DNA of 64,000 nucleotides from an uncultured bacterium (lineage in GTDB: Bacteria; Cyanobacteriota; Vampirovibrionia; Gastranaerophilales; Gastranaerophilaceae). Location of the stretch: assembly GCA_902777385.1 (NCBI GenBank), contig CACYTP010000003.1:40899-104898 (forward strand), read 5' to 3'. Below are positions 35,290 to 43,604 of the stretch, in pieces. Position 1 is the first letter of the stretch; the number at the start of each line of letters is the position of its first letter. Made by a program: the position numbers and the translations under genes. The notes under the pieces were generated by a model. The model was not told the DNA's origin. It made no database searches and saw nothing but the letters and a program-made list of their open reading frames with translations.

Positions 35290-36348
35290 TTACATAACAA
35301 GTTTTATTTTTACTAAATTCCCGAAATAGCTCTGGACTTCTTTATTATAAGCTTCAAGTTGATTTTTAAAATTCCAATTTTTTTCTTTGCATTCCTGTCT
35401 TAAAAGTTCTACGCCTCTGTTATAAACATTCTGAATAGTATTAATATTACTTTGAGGAATTTTACCGCCTTTATAACCTTTAATAGCAACAGAAATATCA
35501 AACAAACGGCGTTTTGACAAGCCTGCCATTTCTTTACCTGTCTTAGTAGCTTTATTATAGGTCATCTTATTTATTGCGGCTTCATATTTACCTACCTTTA
35601 GGCAGTAAGAAAGTCCCTCTGACTTTTGAATAACAGATTCACCCTTGTTGAAAACCATGTCAAGAAGGGCTTCTCTAACAGATTGAGGTAATTTTTCATA
35701 AGCACTTTTGCCAATAGAATGCTTTATTGAATCTTCAGCAGCTAACAAATCTCTTACACATAATTGACAGACCTCTGCGTCCGTAAGTTTTTGTTTTTCT
35801 CCTGCTCGTACAGCATGACCTATACCAATTGTCAAAACACCGTTACTATCTTTGTATGGAACATTATGAAACTTGTTATCAGGCAAATTTTGACTGTCCT
35901 CAATTCTTTTAAATCTTTTTAAAAATTCAGAACTAACACCCATAGCAGAAGCTATATCACTTAAATTTTTAACATTTTTAATTTTTCTTGTCGGTGGAAT
36001 TTTTAAGGTTTGCCCAAGCCTTATAACGCTTTTATCATTCAGACCATTCAATTCCATTAGCTCATATAATGAAACATCATATTTTTGTGCAATTTTTTCC
36101 AAAGTTTCATTTTTTTGAACTTTATGGTTAGGATTTTTTTTATAATCAAAATATTTTTCTCTGTTTTGGCGAATTTGGATTTGTTCATCTGTCATCTCTG
36201 ACATCATAGTAATTTCATTATCTTTTTTGGCAGGCTTCGGGGCAGGCATAATAGATGCAGAAGCCGGTTTAGTCTGAACCTTTGGCGTCGGTGCAGAAGA
36301 TGAAAATACAGATGAAATTTTATTTAATAATTTTGTTAAGAAATCCAT
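35290..36348 (-). CDS. LysM plus phage-type lysozyme (GH24)
   Basis: A 352-residue peptidoglycan hydrolase. One LysM domain (about residues 75-117, VQKNETLEKIAQKYDVSLYE) precedes a T4-lysozyme-like GH24 domain: catalytic Glu in KRIEDSQ, then GVLTIGIGHAV and the conserved ALLDMVFNKG. Catalysis would cleave the MurNAc-GlcNAc bond. There is no signal peptide, so export by holin, lysis or an unusual route would be needed. It follows the amidase gene after 9 nt and shares its transcript; AGAGGAT precedes the ATG. Confidence 0.85.
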   Translation of the reverse strand: MDFLTKLLNKISSVFSSSAPTPKVQTKPASASIMPAPKPAKKDNEITMMSEMTDEQIQIRQNREKYFDYKKNPNHKVQKNETLEKIAQKYDVSLYELMELNGLNDKSVIRLGQTLKIPPTRKIKNVKNLSDIASAMGVSSEFLKRFKRIEDSQNLPDNKFHNVPYKDSNGVLTIGIGHAVRAGEKQKLTDAEVCQLCVRDLLAAEDSIKHSIGKSAYEKLPQSVREALLDMVFNKGESVIQKSEGLSYCLKVGKYEAAINKMTYNKATKTGKEMAGLSKRRLFDISVAIKGYKGGKIPQSNINTIQNVYNRGVELLRQECKEKNWNFKNQLEAYNKEVQSYFGNLVKIKLVM

Positions 36349-36357
36349 TTATATCCT

Positions 36358-38274
36358 CTAATTTTTACCAAAAAAGTACTCATTCAAGCCCAACAATGTA
36401 CTGTCAAGGAATTGCTCTCTGAATTTTGAAGAATCTAAATTTTGGCGACCTTTAACCCCATTTATGTGTGCAGTTTCCAAAAGGACTGCCGGGATTTGTC
36501 CTAAACATTCTACAAGCGTGCCAACTCTATTACTATGTTCTTTGCCGTCAGCACCTATGTATTTTTTTCTTTCGGCAGTTTTTGATTTTACCCAGGTTCC
36601 TTCATAATTATTCAAGTTTCTATTTAATACGTCAGCAAATGCTTTGTTTCTGGAATCACTCGGATCGTAACAAACACTTGATTCATCGTTTTCATCATCC
36701 TGTTTTGGAGAAGAATCTGCATGGAATGATACAAAAGCGATATCTTTTTCAGAATATTTATGACCATCACCTGCTTTACCGGCTTCCAAATCTTTAATTA
36801 AATTAGTCAAAGCCTTAGTTCTGGTAAATGAGTGCATCTCACCCTGAGTAATTATAACCGAATAACCTTCGGCTCTCAGCTTATCAGCCATTTCATTAAC
36901 ATAGGGTTGTACTTTTTCGTATTCTAAATGCGGAGCATATTTCCCATTTTTCTTTTTAACAAAATTGTACGAACCGACATCAAAATTTCCGGCTAATCTG
37001 TGATATCCGCCGTGTCCTGAATTAAGTATTATAACTTTGCCGTTAGGCTTACCTGTCGGCTTCATTAAACCTGATACATACGGCACAATATTACCTTGAG
37101 AATCAATTATCGGTTTTGGTAAACGGTCAAGGGGAGCCGTATCCAGCAACTTAGGATCATATTTTATTCCATGAGCGGCACAATAGGACTTAAACTTTTG
37201 TAATGCTTCTTCTTTTGCAGCTTTAATTGCACCACTTCTGAGTGTTGACACAGTTTGCGGATATTTTGAACCCGGAACTATTACTTTTGTATTGTCCCCC
37301 TTTTCTGATTTTTGCTGGTCAAATCTTATTGATGTACTTGAACCTGAAACTCCTGCCGGTTCCTCTTCATCACCCATAATTCCATTTATAATATTATCCA
37401 ACTTTTCAGTATTAACCATACCAATAAGCTTATCAAACTGCTTATCTAATTCTGTTTTAAATTCTTCACGCTTTTCGGAAGAAGCACTTTTTTCCTTGGC
37501 TAAAACATCATATACCTGCATAATTGCATCTTTTCTTGACTGCTTTGAGCTTCTTATTTCAGTTGCAAGCGTATATATCAAGCTTTCTTGATTTTCGTTT
37601 TTAGGATTTTCTTTATATGCTTTCAAAACTGCTGATGCGTTCTTCGGATTAATTTCTTTTAAAAGTGCATCAAAATCAGGTTTACCTACAGCACCGTAAT
37701 ACTGTTTAGATAAATCAAACAGTTTCTCTGCAATCTCCTGTGGTGTATATGAAGAGCCCCATTTCTGCTTATTTGCAGCAACTACACCAACTGCGGCACC
37801 GACAGCCGCACCGGCAGCTACTCCCGAGGATTCAACATCAGAGTTTGTTCCTCTGCTTTGAACAGGTTTAGACTCCGTTTTTTCTGCATGTTTAGGTTTT
37901 GCTTTCGGTACAACCTTTTGATTTGCACTTCTTACATAGAAAACTTCTCCTGCTTTTGCACTGTAGTTCTGAGGATCAGAGATATTATTCATATTGCAGA
38001 ATTCAGCCATAGTCATACCATACTTTCTTGCGAGAGCATAAATACCTTTGCCCTGCTCAACGGTATCAACAGGCAGTTTTATTTTCTGTCCGACTCTTAT
38101 TACACCTTTTAAACCCGTCCATTTAACAAACTCTGCTTTAGACATACCATAGCGTTTTGCAATTATAGTAAGATTTTCATTCTTTTTTACGGTTATATAA
38201 TCAGGTCTTTTTTCGACTCCGGCATTTCGTCCTGTATTACCTGCCGCACCGATACCGCCTACATTTGATGACAT
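36358..38274 (-). CDS. N-acetylmuramoyl-L-alanine amidase with two LysM domains
   Basis: A 638-residue protein. Two N-terminal LysM domains (about 25-68 and 72-114; VKKNENLTIIAKRYGM and GKGIYALARKYGM) bind peptidoglycan. A middle helical region is followed by a C-terminal Amidase_3 domain with zinc ligands in ILNSGHGG, LEYEKV and SFHADSS, and the catalytic Glu in VLLETAHI. It cleaves the MurNAc-peptide amide bond. No signal peptide is visible, as in the next gene. Strong AGGAGAG site. It lies between rpmH and rnpA, an unusual position. Confidence 0.88.
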   Translation of the reverse strand: MSSNVGGIGAAGNTGRNAGVEKRPDYITVKKNENLTIIAKRYGMSKAEFVKWTGLKGVIRVGQKIKLPVDTVEQGKGIYALARKYGMTMAEFCNMNNISDPQNYSAKAGEVFYVRSANQKVVPKAKPKHAEKTESKPVQSRGTNSDVESSGVAAGAAVGAAVGVVAANKQKWGSSYTPQEIAEKLFDLSKQYYGAVGKPDFDALLKEINPKNASAVLKAYKENPKNENQESLIYTLATEIRSSKQSRKDAIMQVYDVLAKEKSASSEKREEFKTELDKQFDKLIGMVNTEKLDNIINGIMGDEEEPAGVSGSSTSIRFDQQKSEKGDNTKVIVPGSKYPQTVSTLRSGAIKAAKEEALQKFKSYCAAHGIKYDPKLLDTAPLDRLPKPIIDSQGNIVPYVSGLMKPTGKPNGKVIILNSGHGGYHRLAGNFDVGSYNFVKKKNGKYAPHLEYEKVQPYVNEMADKLRAEGYSVIITQGEMHSFTRTKALTNLIKDLEAGKAGDGHKYSEKDIAFVSFHADSSPKQDDENDESSVCYDPSDSRNKAFADVLNRNLNNYEGTWVKSKTAERKKYIGADGKEHSNRVGTLVECLGQIPAVLLETAHINGVKGRQNLDSSKFREQFLDSTLLGLNEYFFGKN

Positions 38275-38376
38275 AAATATCTCTCCTATACTATATTACA
38301 CATACGAGAGTTAACGACAACTATTTAACAAACTTTAGAGTAAAAACTATAATGTAAATAAAAATTTACACACACA

Positions 38377-38404
38377 AAAAGATTCACTATATAGTGAATC
38401 TTTT
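38377..38404. terminator. bidirectional terminator
   Basis: AAAAGATTCACTAT/ATAGTGAATCTTTT, a perfect 28-bp palindrome flanked by A and T runs. It ends the rpmH transcript on the minus strand and separates it from the amidase-lysozyme unit. Confidence 0.8.
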
Positions 38405-38429
38405 ACGTTAATACTATTTATTCAATTAA

Positions 38430-38582
38430 TTAAGCACGTTTTTTTGCAACGATACCAACAGTATGACGACCTTTAGCACGGCGTCTGTTAATAACTTCTC
38501 TGCCGCCCGGGGTAGCCATTCTTGCTCTGAAACCGCTAACGTGTTGTCTTTTAATTTTTGTTCCTTCTAGTGTGCGTCTCAT
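38430..38582 (-). CDS. rpmH: 50S ribosomal protein L34
   Basis: A 50-residue, Arg/Lys-rich protein encoded on the minus strand ([20 protein letters not shown] at the start, then [20 protein letters not shown] and a C-terminal KKRA). The FRxRMxTxxGRxVxxxRRxKGR pattern is the L34 signature. AAGGAAATT lies upstream of the ATG. It stands alone: the usual partner rnpA is 3.4 kb away behind two peptidoglycan hydrolase genes and a candidate small RNA. Confidence 0.96.
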   Translation of the reverse strand: MRRTLEGTKIKRQHVSGFRARMATPGGREVINRRRAKGRHTVGIVAKKRA

Positions 38583-38678
38583 TTTTCCAATTTCCTTTTA
38601 ATTTTATTTGCCGTATAATTCCAATGTAAATGAAACAAAACAAATAGTCAACTAAAAAATAAAGAGAGGTTAACTTAT

Positions 38679-39476
38679 ATGAACGTTAAATTTGGATTTA
38701 TCGGCTGCGGCAAAATGGCAAGTGCAATTATTAAGGGAATTTCAGGCAACAAAACTTATTCAATAAAGGGTTCGGAAATTAATCCGGAATTTGCAACTGA
38801 AGCACAAGAGAGGTTACACATCCCTGTACTTTCAGACAACAAAGCTCTTGTAATAGACAGTGATATAATTTTTATTGCGATTAAACCAAATCAGGTAGCT
38901 GATGTTTTAGATGAGATAAAAAACGAAATAACAGAGAATAAATTAATCGTATCTATAGCAGCCGGAGTAAATACTAAAAAAATAGAAAACATTATCGGAA
39001 GACACAGGATAGTAAGAGTAATGCCTAATACTCCCGCACTCATAAAAGAAGGGATGTTCGGAGTTTGTAAAGGCAGATACGCAGGACAAGAAGATGTTAA
39101 AACCGTTTTAAATATTTTATCATCAATCGGTAAGTGTATAGAAGTTACGGAAGAGCAAATGGACATCGTAACAGCAATATCGGGTTCCGGACCTGCATTT
39201 TTCTACAAAGTCATAGAAGATATGGCTCGTGCAGGAGAAAAATTGGGACTTGATTATGATAAATCATTACTACTTGCAACACAAACTGCATTGGGTTCTG
39301 CAAAAATGGTATTTAACAGAGGAGAAACCCCTGTGCAGACGCTTGTAGATAACGTTGCAACAAAAGGCGGATGTACATTTGAGGGAATTCAGGTTATGAA
39401 TAACCAAAATTCCGCAAAACTGTTTTTTGATGTTATAGAAAAAACAACAACAAAAGCAAATATGCTCGGGAAATAA
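38679..39476 (+). CDS. proC: pyrroline-5-carboxylate reductase
   Basis: Last step of proline synthesis, NAD(P)H-dependent. N-terminal Rossmann motif GFIGCGKMASAI, the VRVMPNTPAL segment, and the P5CR signature in SGSGPAFFYKVIEDMARAG and the C-terminal MVFNRGETPVQTLVDNV...KGGCTFEGI. Length of 265 residues is standard. GAGAGG precedes the ATG, and a good terminator follows at 39496-39525. Confidence 0.96.
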   Translation: MNVKFGFIGCGKMASAIIKGISGNKTYSIKGSEINPEFATEAQERLHIPVLSDNKALVIDSDIIFIAIKPNQVADVLDEIKNEITENKLIVSIAAGVNTKKIENIIGRHRIVRVMPNTPALIKEGMFGVCKGRYAGQEDVKTVLNILSSIGKCIEVTEEQMDIVTAISGSGPAFFYKVIEDMARAGEKLGLDYDKSLLLATQTALGSAKMVFNRGETPVQTLVDNVATKGGCTFEGIQVMNNQNSAKLFFDVIEKTTTKANMLGK

Positions 39477-39495
39477 AATTTTACTCAATATTGCG

Positions 39496-39525
39496 AAAAA
39501 ACGAGTCCGAAATGGACTCGTTTTT
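39496..39525. terminator. terminator between proC and the prepilin gene
   Basis: AAAAACGAGTCC/GGACTCGTTTTT around a 5-nt loop. Symmetric A and T runs let it work for both convergent transcripts. Confidence 0.9.
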
Positions 39526-39542
39526 AGCTGTAAAATCAAATA

Positions 39543-40399
39543 TTACCACGGATAATCTTTAGGCATAGTCCAACCGCTCAAGAAAATTAAACCGGCACAA
39601 TATCTGCCAAGTCCATCTTTACTGCAACCATTTATAGAACCTTTCATACCGTTTACAGTCGGACTGGTAACAACAACCGGTTCTCCCGTATAATTCTCAA
39701 TACCAAATCCATAAGGATAGATTGTTCTTCCGTTAGGTCCTAACCCCCTTGCTCCACTGGCATACATAAATAAAAATAAATCTTTTCCAGCAGTATTATA
39801 CCCTTTATATGGTCCATCCACATCAATAAATAAAGTCCCGTTGTAATCACCATTCCAAGCATGTGCGTGCCATAATACACATGCACCGTTTGGCATTTGA
39901 GCAGACCAAGAATAAGCCATAGGTAAAAATTCTCCACCTTTTAGAAATTGATGCGGAGTATAATCTTTACCCTCATAACAAAATGCATGTTTTGCATCAT
40001 CTGCACTAGGATACATTTTCGCTGCAATTTTTTCCATTGCTAAATAAAAACAGTTTTCCTGATTATACTGACCTTCCGCCCAACCTTCATTGCAAGACCA
40101 TTTATTCATAGGCAAAGTATCAAATTCTGCAGAAACAAGCTCTACCGCATTCGTTATTTGTGAATAAGTTTGCTTTAATAAATTTAGATTAACGTTCTTT
40201 TTATGGTTTTGAATTAAAGTTGGCAATGTCATAGCCGCAACTACCCCGATTATACCGAGTGTAATCAGAACCTCCGCAAGAGTAAAAGCAGCAAAACTGG
40301 GGGTTGCAGCCTGAGTAACCCGCACTATAAAACTTCTAAAACCCTTACCATGAGAGGATTTTACCCCCCCCCCCCAGGCTGAAATGCAATTATAGTCAT
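39543..40399 (-). CDS. type IV pilin-like protein, frameshifted at a G12 tract (probable phase-off)
   Basis: Prepilin with the processing-helix region FTLAEVLITLGIIGVVAAMT, typical of Gastranaerophilales, and a C-terminal globular part with Cys and many Gly/Trp (GSINGCSKDGLGRYCAGLI). The intact frame covers 39543-40325, but there is no ribosome-binding site at its GTG. The real start is the ATG at 40397-40399, 5 nt after a perfect GGAGG. Reading from it gives MTIIAFQPGGGG and then a stop, because the tract at 40364-40375 has 12 G. With 10 or 13 G the frame joins into one protein with no other stop. So this copy is OFF, or the homopolymer length is a sequencing error. Confidence 0.85.
40364..40375 (-). 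repeat. 12-base C/G homopolymer tract
   Basis: Twelve C on the plus strand (G on the coding strand) inside the 5' end of the prepilin gene. In this AT-rich genome so long a G run is unexpected by chance and is the type of tract that slips during replication. Confidence 0.9.
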
Positions 40400-40810
40400 G
40401 ATATCCTCCATATTATTACTAATTATATTTTAACGTATTTTTTAAATTTTGTACACCCCTTTATAACATTACGCAAATTTACAAAATGAACCGACGATAC
40501 AAAGGGAGTCGTGTGAGCTTGTATGCGAAGCACGAAGTGTGCCGGGGAACCAACGACCTTGACGTAAAACTACAAATCTTTTTATGAGGAACTTCCTCCT
40601 TTATATCTGTCCTCGACCAGCCACTTTTAAGGGGAGGGGAGAAAAACATAAACAGCCATCCTCATTCCGAGCACAGAAAAATTCCGCAAATTATCTGGGA
40701 AATACCTTGCCTATATAGTTTGTAACAATTAGTTATAAAATATTCAAACTATAATAAAAACATGTTATAATTTAAGAAAAGTGATTAAACTAAAATAAGA
40801 GTATTTTATA
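40400..40810. other. intergenic region with GC-richer core and tRNA-like fragment
   Basis: About 410 bp without a gene. The prepilin ribosome-binding site is at 40405-40409. The segment 40485-40640 is GC-richer than its flanks and has several small inverted repeats (GTCGT/ACGAC, CAC-GAA-GTG, GAGGAA/TTCCTC). The 14-mer GAACCAACGACCTT (40547-40560) also occurs in tRNA-fMet (46160-46173), so part of this may be a tRNA relic. A TATAAT at 40765-40770 probably serves the Fic gene. Confidence 0.5.
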
Positions 40811-41935
40811 ATGAAGAAATATAAAGCAGGAACTTATATTTTACATAAAGGCTACAAGCCTTTTGTGCCGTCATTTATTAATGGAGATATTGATTGGAAA
40901 TTAGACGAATTGTCCGGTTTGCTTCAAGACGCTAGTTTGTGGCTTGGCAAATTAAATTCTTATGCTGACTTGATTCCTGATATTGATTTCTTTATAAAAA
41001 TGTATGCAACAAAAGAAGCGACCAATTCAAATAGTATTGAGGGAACGAGAACAACATTTGAAGACGCAATTTCACCTGTTGAACAGATTAAACCTGAATT
41101 AAGAGATGATTGGCACGAAGTTCAAAATTACATTCAAGCAATAAATTATTCTGTTGAAAAATTAAATGAATTACCAATATCTATGAGGCTTTTAAAAGAA
41201 GTTCACAAAATTTTATTGCAAGGTGTTAGAGGAGAACACAAAACCCCAGGTGAAATTCGCAAAACTCAAAATTGGATTGGTGGTTCATCTTTGCAAGACG
41301 CATTTTTTATTCCGCCTGAGCCAAATCTTCTCCCAGAACTTTTAAGCGATATTGAAAAGTTTTTACATAATGAATATTTACAAGTACCGGAATTAATTAG
41401 AGCTGGAATTGCACACTATCAATTTGAAACAATTCACCCATTTTTAGACGGTAACGGCAGGACGGGGCGTCTATTAATAATTCTCTATTTGATTAGTACA
41501 GGATTGTTAAACAAACCTGTTTTGTATATTTCTGACTTTTTTGAAAGAAATAGAATGTCATATTATGATTCTCTTTCAATGGTCAAACAAAATGACAATA
41601 TTACGCAATGGCTAAAATTCTTCTTGAATGGTGTAATAGAGACATCAAAAAATAGTATAAAAACTTTTGATGAAATTATTAAACTCAAAAAAGATGTTGA
41701 AAATAAATTAACTAAGATTGGCAAAAAAGCAGCAAACGGTCAAAGGTTATTAGAACTATTGTATTCTAAACCAAAAGTTAATTCTAAACTTGTAAGCGAA
41801 GAACTTGATATAACACCTGCAACTGCGAACGGCGTCCTTAAAGCATTTGTTGAAGTGGGAATTTTACAAGAAAAAACAGGATTTAACAGAAATCGTTTTT
41901 ATGTATTTGAGGATTATATAAAAATCTTTAGATAA
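40811..41935 (+). CDS. Fic family protein, probable AMPylase
   Basis: A 374-residue Fic protein. The catalytic motif is intact: HPFLDGNGRTGR at residues 209-220, which in this family transfers AMP (or another nucleotide part) to a target side chain. An N-terminal SNSIEG (residues 73-78) fits the inhibitory (S/T)xxxE(G/N) helix of class II Fic proteins, so the enzyme is likely auto-inhibited. The C-terminus is a winged-helix domain (SKLVSEELDITPATANGVLKAF). It is common near defence or toxin genes, as here beside a restriction system. TAAGAG is a modest ribosome-binding site. Confidence 0.92.
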   Translation: MKKYKAGTYILHKGYKPFVPSFINGDIDWKLDELSGLLQDASLWLGKLNSYADLIPDIDFFIKMYATKEATNSNSIEGTRTTFEDAISPVEQIKPELRDDWHEVQNYIQAINYSVEKLNELPISMRLLKEVHKILLQGVRGEHKTPGEIRKTQNWIGGSSLQDAFFIPPEPNLLPELLSDIEKFLHNEYLQVPELIRAGIAHYQFETIHPFLDGNGRTGRLLIILYLISTGLLNKPVLYISDFFERNRMSYYDSLSMVKQNDNITQWLKFFLNGVIETSKNSIKTFDEIIKLKKDVENKLTKIGKKAANGQRLLELLYSKPKVNSKLVSEELDITPATANGVLKAFVEVGILQEKTGFNRNRFYVFEDYIKIFR

Positions 41936-42461
41936 TAATACTAACTTTTGCAAATATTTATGTCAGTTTGCTTTTACTTAATTTCTTTCTCGATAAAATT
42001 ATTTTTATGCGATTTTAAAGGAGTAAGAATGCGAGAGGTGGGACACCTTTTATTAGAGGTAAATGTTTGGCAAGATTAGGGGTATTGGCTTCTGATTCTT
42101 GCATAATAGATGGTGAATTACAAATGCAGGGATAACTTAGAATACTATTTTACATTAAAGCAAGTTACAAGCCTTCATAGACTTATAAGAACTATACTTG
42201 CAGAGGCAGAAAAAGAATTGCTTGTGCCTTATAATGCAGCCTATAAATCCACACCACAAAGAATGAACGAAAAGAGGCAAATTATATTGAAATAGAAGAT
42301 ATTGAAAGCATTTTATTTTATTTTTTGCAAGAACCTTTAAAAAAGCAATTCATATAATAATATTTATTCCGCAAAACATCATAAAAAATTACACAGAGTT
42401 GAATTAAAGTCAAATTATCAGCCAAATGTATTGTATCTTGCAGTTTGAGTATTAATAACAG

Positions 42462-42490
42462 TCACCGCGAGTCGGATTTGAACCAAAACT
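42462..42490 (-). pseudogene. tRNA 3'-half relic
   Basis: On the minus strand TTTTGGTTCAAATCCGACTC followed by GCGGTGA looks like the T arm and 3' acceptor strand of a tRNA. No matching 5' half or encoded CCA is present, and the T stem has a mismatch. It is likely a fragment left by integration or deletion. Confidence 0.45.
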
Positions 42491-42625
42491 GTCATTATGA
42501 AAAGCCGAAAACGAACTCTCATAATGTTTTATGATTAATTGAACTTTGTATATCCCAATCAATATTTTTTACATTAACACATTAACTCTGTTTTAATCAC
42601 ATTTCAAGTCGCTGAACATCTTCTT

Positions 42626-42765
42626 AATATCTTTTCATAATAATTATGCAAAATGCAGTTTCCCAAACGCTCACTATATAAGAGGCAGATTTTTGAAAAA
42701 TTTAAGAGCCGAAAAACATTGATTTTTCGCTCAAAATTTGCATAATTATTACGAAGAAATATTAC
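42626..42765. repeat. long imperfect inverted repeat
   Basis: TAATAATTATGCAAA (42638-42652) and its exact complement (42737-42751) form the core of arms of about 30 bp each; the outer parts (AATATCTTTTC against GAAGAAATATT) also pair. The loop is about 85 bp. It ends 36 bp before the methyltransferase start. Confidence 0.6.
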
Positions 42766-42788
42766 AAATTAAGTAAGTATGTTTATAG

Positions 42789-42794
42789 TATAAT
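42789..42794 (+). promoter_or_regulatory. -10 box of the restriction-modification operon, predicted leaderless
   Basis: TATAAT ends exactly 6 nt before the ATG at 42801. The -35 region is poor. No Shine-Dalgarno is present. Confidence 0.55.
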
Positions 42795-42800
42795 CAACTC

Positions 42801-43604
42801 ATGCAACAGTATTATGATAAAGGGGACATACAGTTATATTTAGGTGATTGTATCGAGATTTTGGAAAAGGCTGCGCTGGAATCTGTTGATATGATTTTTG
42901 CGGATCCTCCATATATGTTATCTAATGGCGGCATAAGTTGCCAAGCAGGAAAAGTTGTCTGTGTCAATAAAGGCAAATGGGATGAAAGTAAAGGTTTAGA
43001 CGAAGATTTTGCCTTTCATCAAAAATGGATTAATGCTTGTCGTAGAGTTCTTAAACCTAACGGAACAATTTGGATTTCAGGAACATACCACTCTATTTAT
43101 GCTTGCGGTTTTGCTTTGCAGAAATCCGGCTTTAAAATCTTAAACGATATTTGTTGGTTTAAGCCAAATGCTTCGCCAAATATGAGCTGCAGATATTTTA
43201 CAGCAAGTCATGAAACTTTACTTTGGGCAAGAAAAGATCCAAAAGGCAAGCATACATTTAATTATGATGCTATGAAAAATGGAGATTGGGGCGATGATGC
43301 AATCAAGAAACCAAACAAACAAATGCGTTCGGTTTGGCAAATTGATACTCCAAAATCTTACGAAAAAACTTTCGGCAAGCACCCAACGCAGAAACCTTTA
43401 GAATTGTTAAGGCGAATAATCCTTGCATCAACTAACAAAGGCGATTTGATTCTTGATCCGTTTACAGGCAGTTCAACAACTGGTATAATGGCATTAAAGT
43501 TAGGGCGAAAATTCATCGGTATAGACTTGGAAAAAGAATATTTAGACCTATCTATTAAAAGGTTTGAGCAGGAATTTGTAGATAAGGAACTTGAATGGCA
43601 GTAG
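42801..43604 (+). CDS. site-specific DNA methyltransferase, beta class (DpnA-like)
   Basis: A 267-residue amino-methyltransferase (N6-adenine or N4-cytosine). The catalytic DPPY is at residues 35-38 and the AdoMet-binding DPFTGSSTTG near 228-237, so motif IV precedes motif I, the beta-class order. This size and order match DpnA/M2 enzymes of DpnII-type systems, where it accompanies a Dam-like enzyme. It starts with a predicted leaderless ATG and overlaps the next gene by 10 nt. Target sequence cannot be read from the protein; GATC is the best guess by analogy. Confidence 0.92.
   Translation: MQQYYDKGDIQLYLGDCIEILEKAALESVDMIFADPPYMLSNGGISCQAGKVVCVNKGKWDESKGLDEDFAFHQKWINACRRVLKPNGTIWISGTYHSIYACGFALQKSGFKILNDICWFKPNASPNMSCRYFTASHETLLWARKDPKGKHTFNYDAMKNGDWGDDAIKKPNKQMRSVWQIDTPKSYEKTFGKHPTQKPLELLRRIILASTNKGDLILDPFTGSSTTGIMALKLGRKFIGIDLEKEYLDLSIKRFEQEFVDKELEWQ

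Larger units (their letters stand above)
41936..42800. other. gene-poor region, probably degraded DNA
   Basis: About 865 bp with no convincing gene. Short frames around 42030-42295 (the longest 61 codons at 42110-42295, no ribosome-binding site) look like remains of a broken gene. A tRNA-like fragment lies at 42462-42490 and a long inverted repeat at 42626-42765, just before the methyltransferase gene. Confidence 0.5.

Noticed and set aside
40325..40399. Prepilin gene starting at the GTG at 40325
   Set aside because: No ribosome-binding site precedes that GTG, while the ATG at 40399 has a perfect one and joins the frame after a one-base change in the G tract.
42110..42295. 61-codon open frame as a gene
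   Set aside because: No ribosome-binding site, no recognisable protein features, and it lies in a stretch that looks like decayed coding DNA.
42462..42490. Functional tRNA gene on the minus strand
   Set aside because: Only a T arm and a 3' acceptor-like strand are present; no D arm, anticodon arm or matching 5' acceptor strand.
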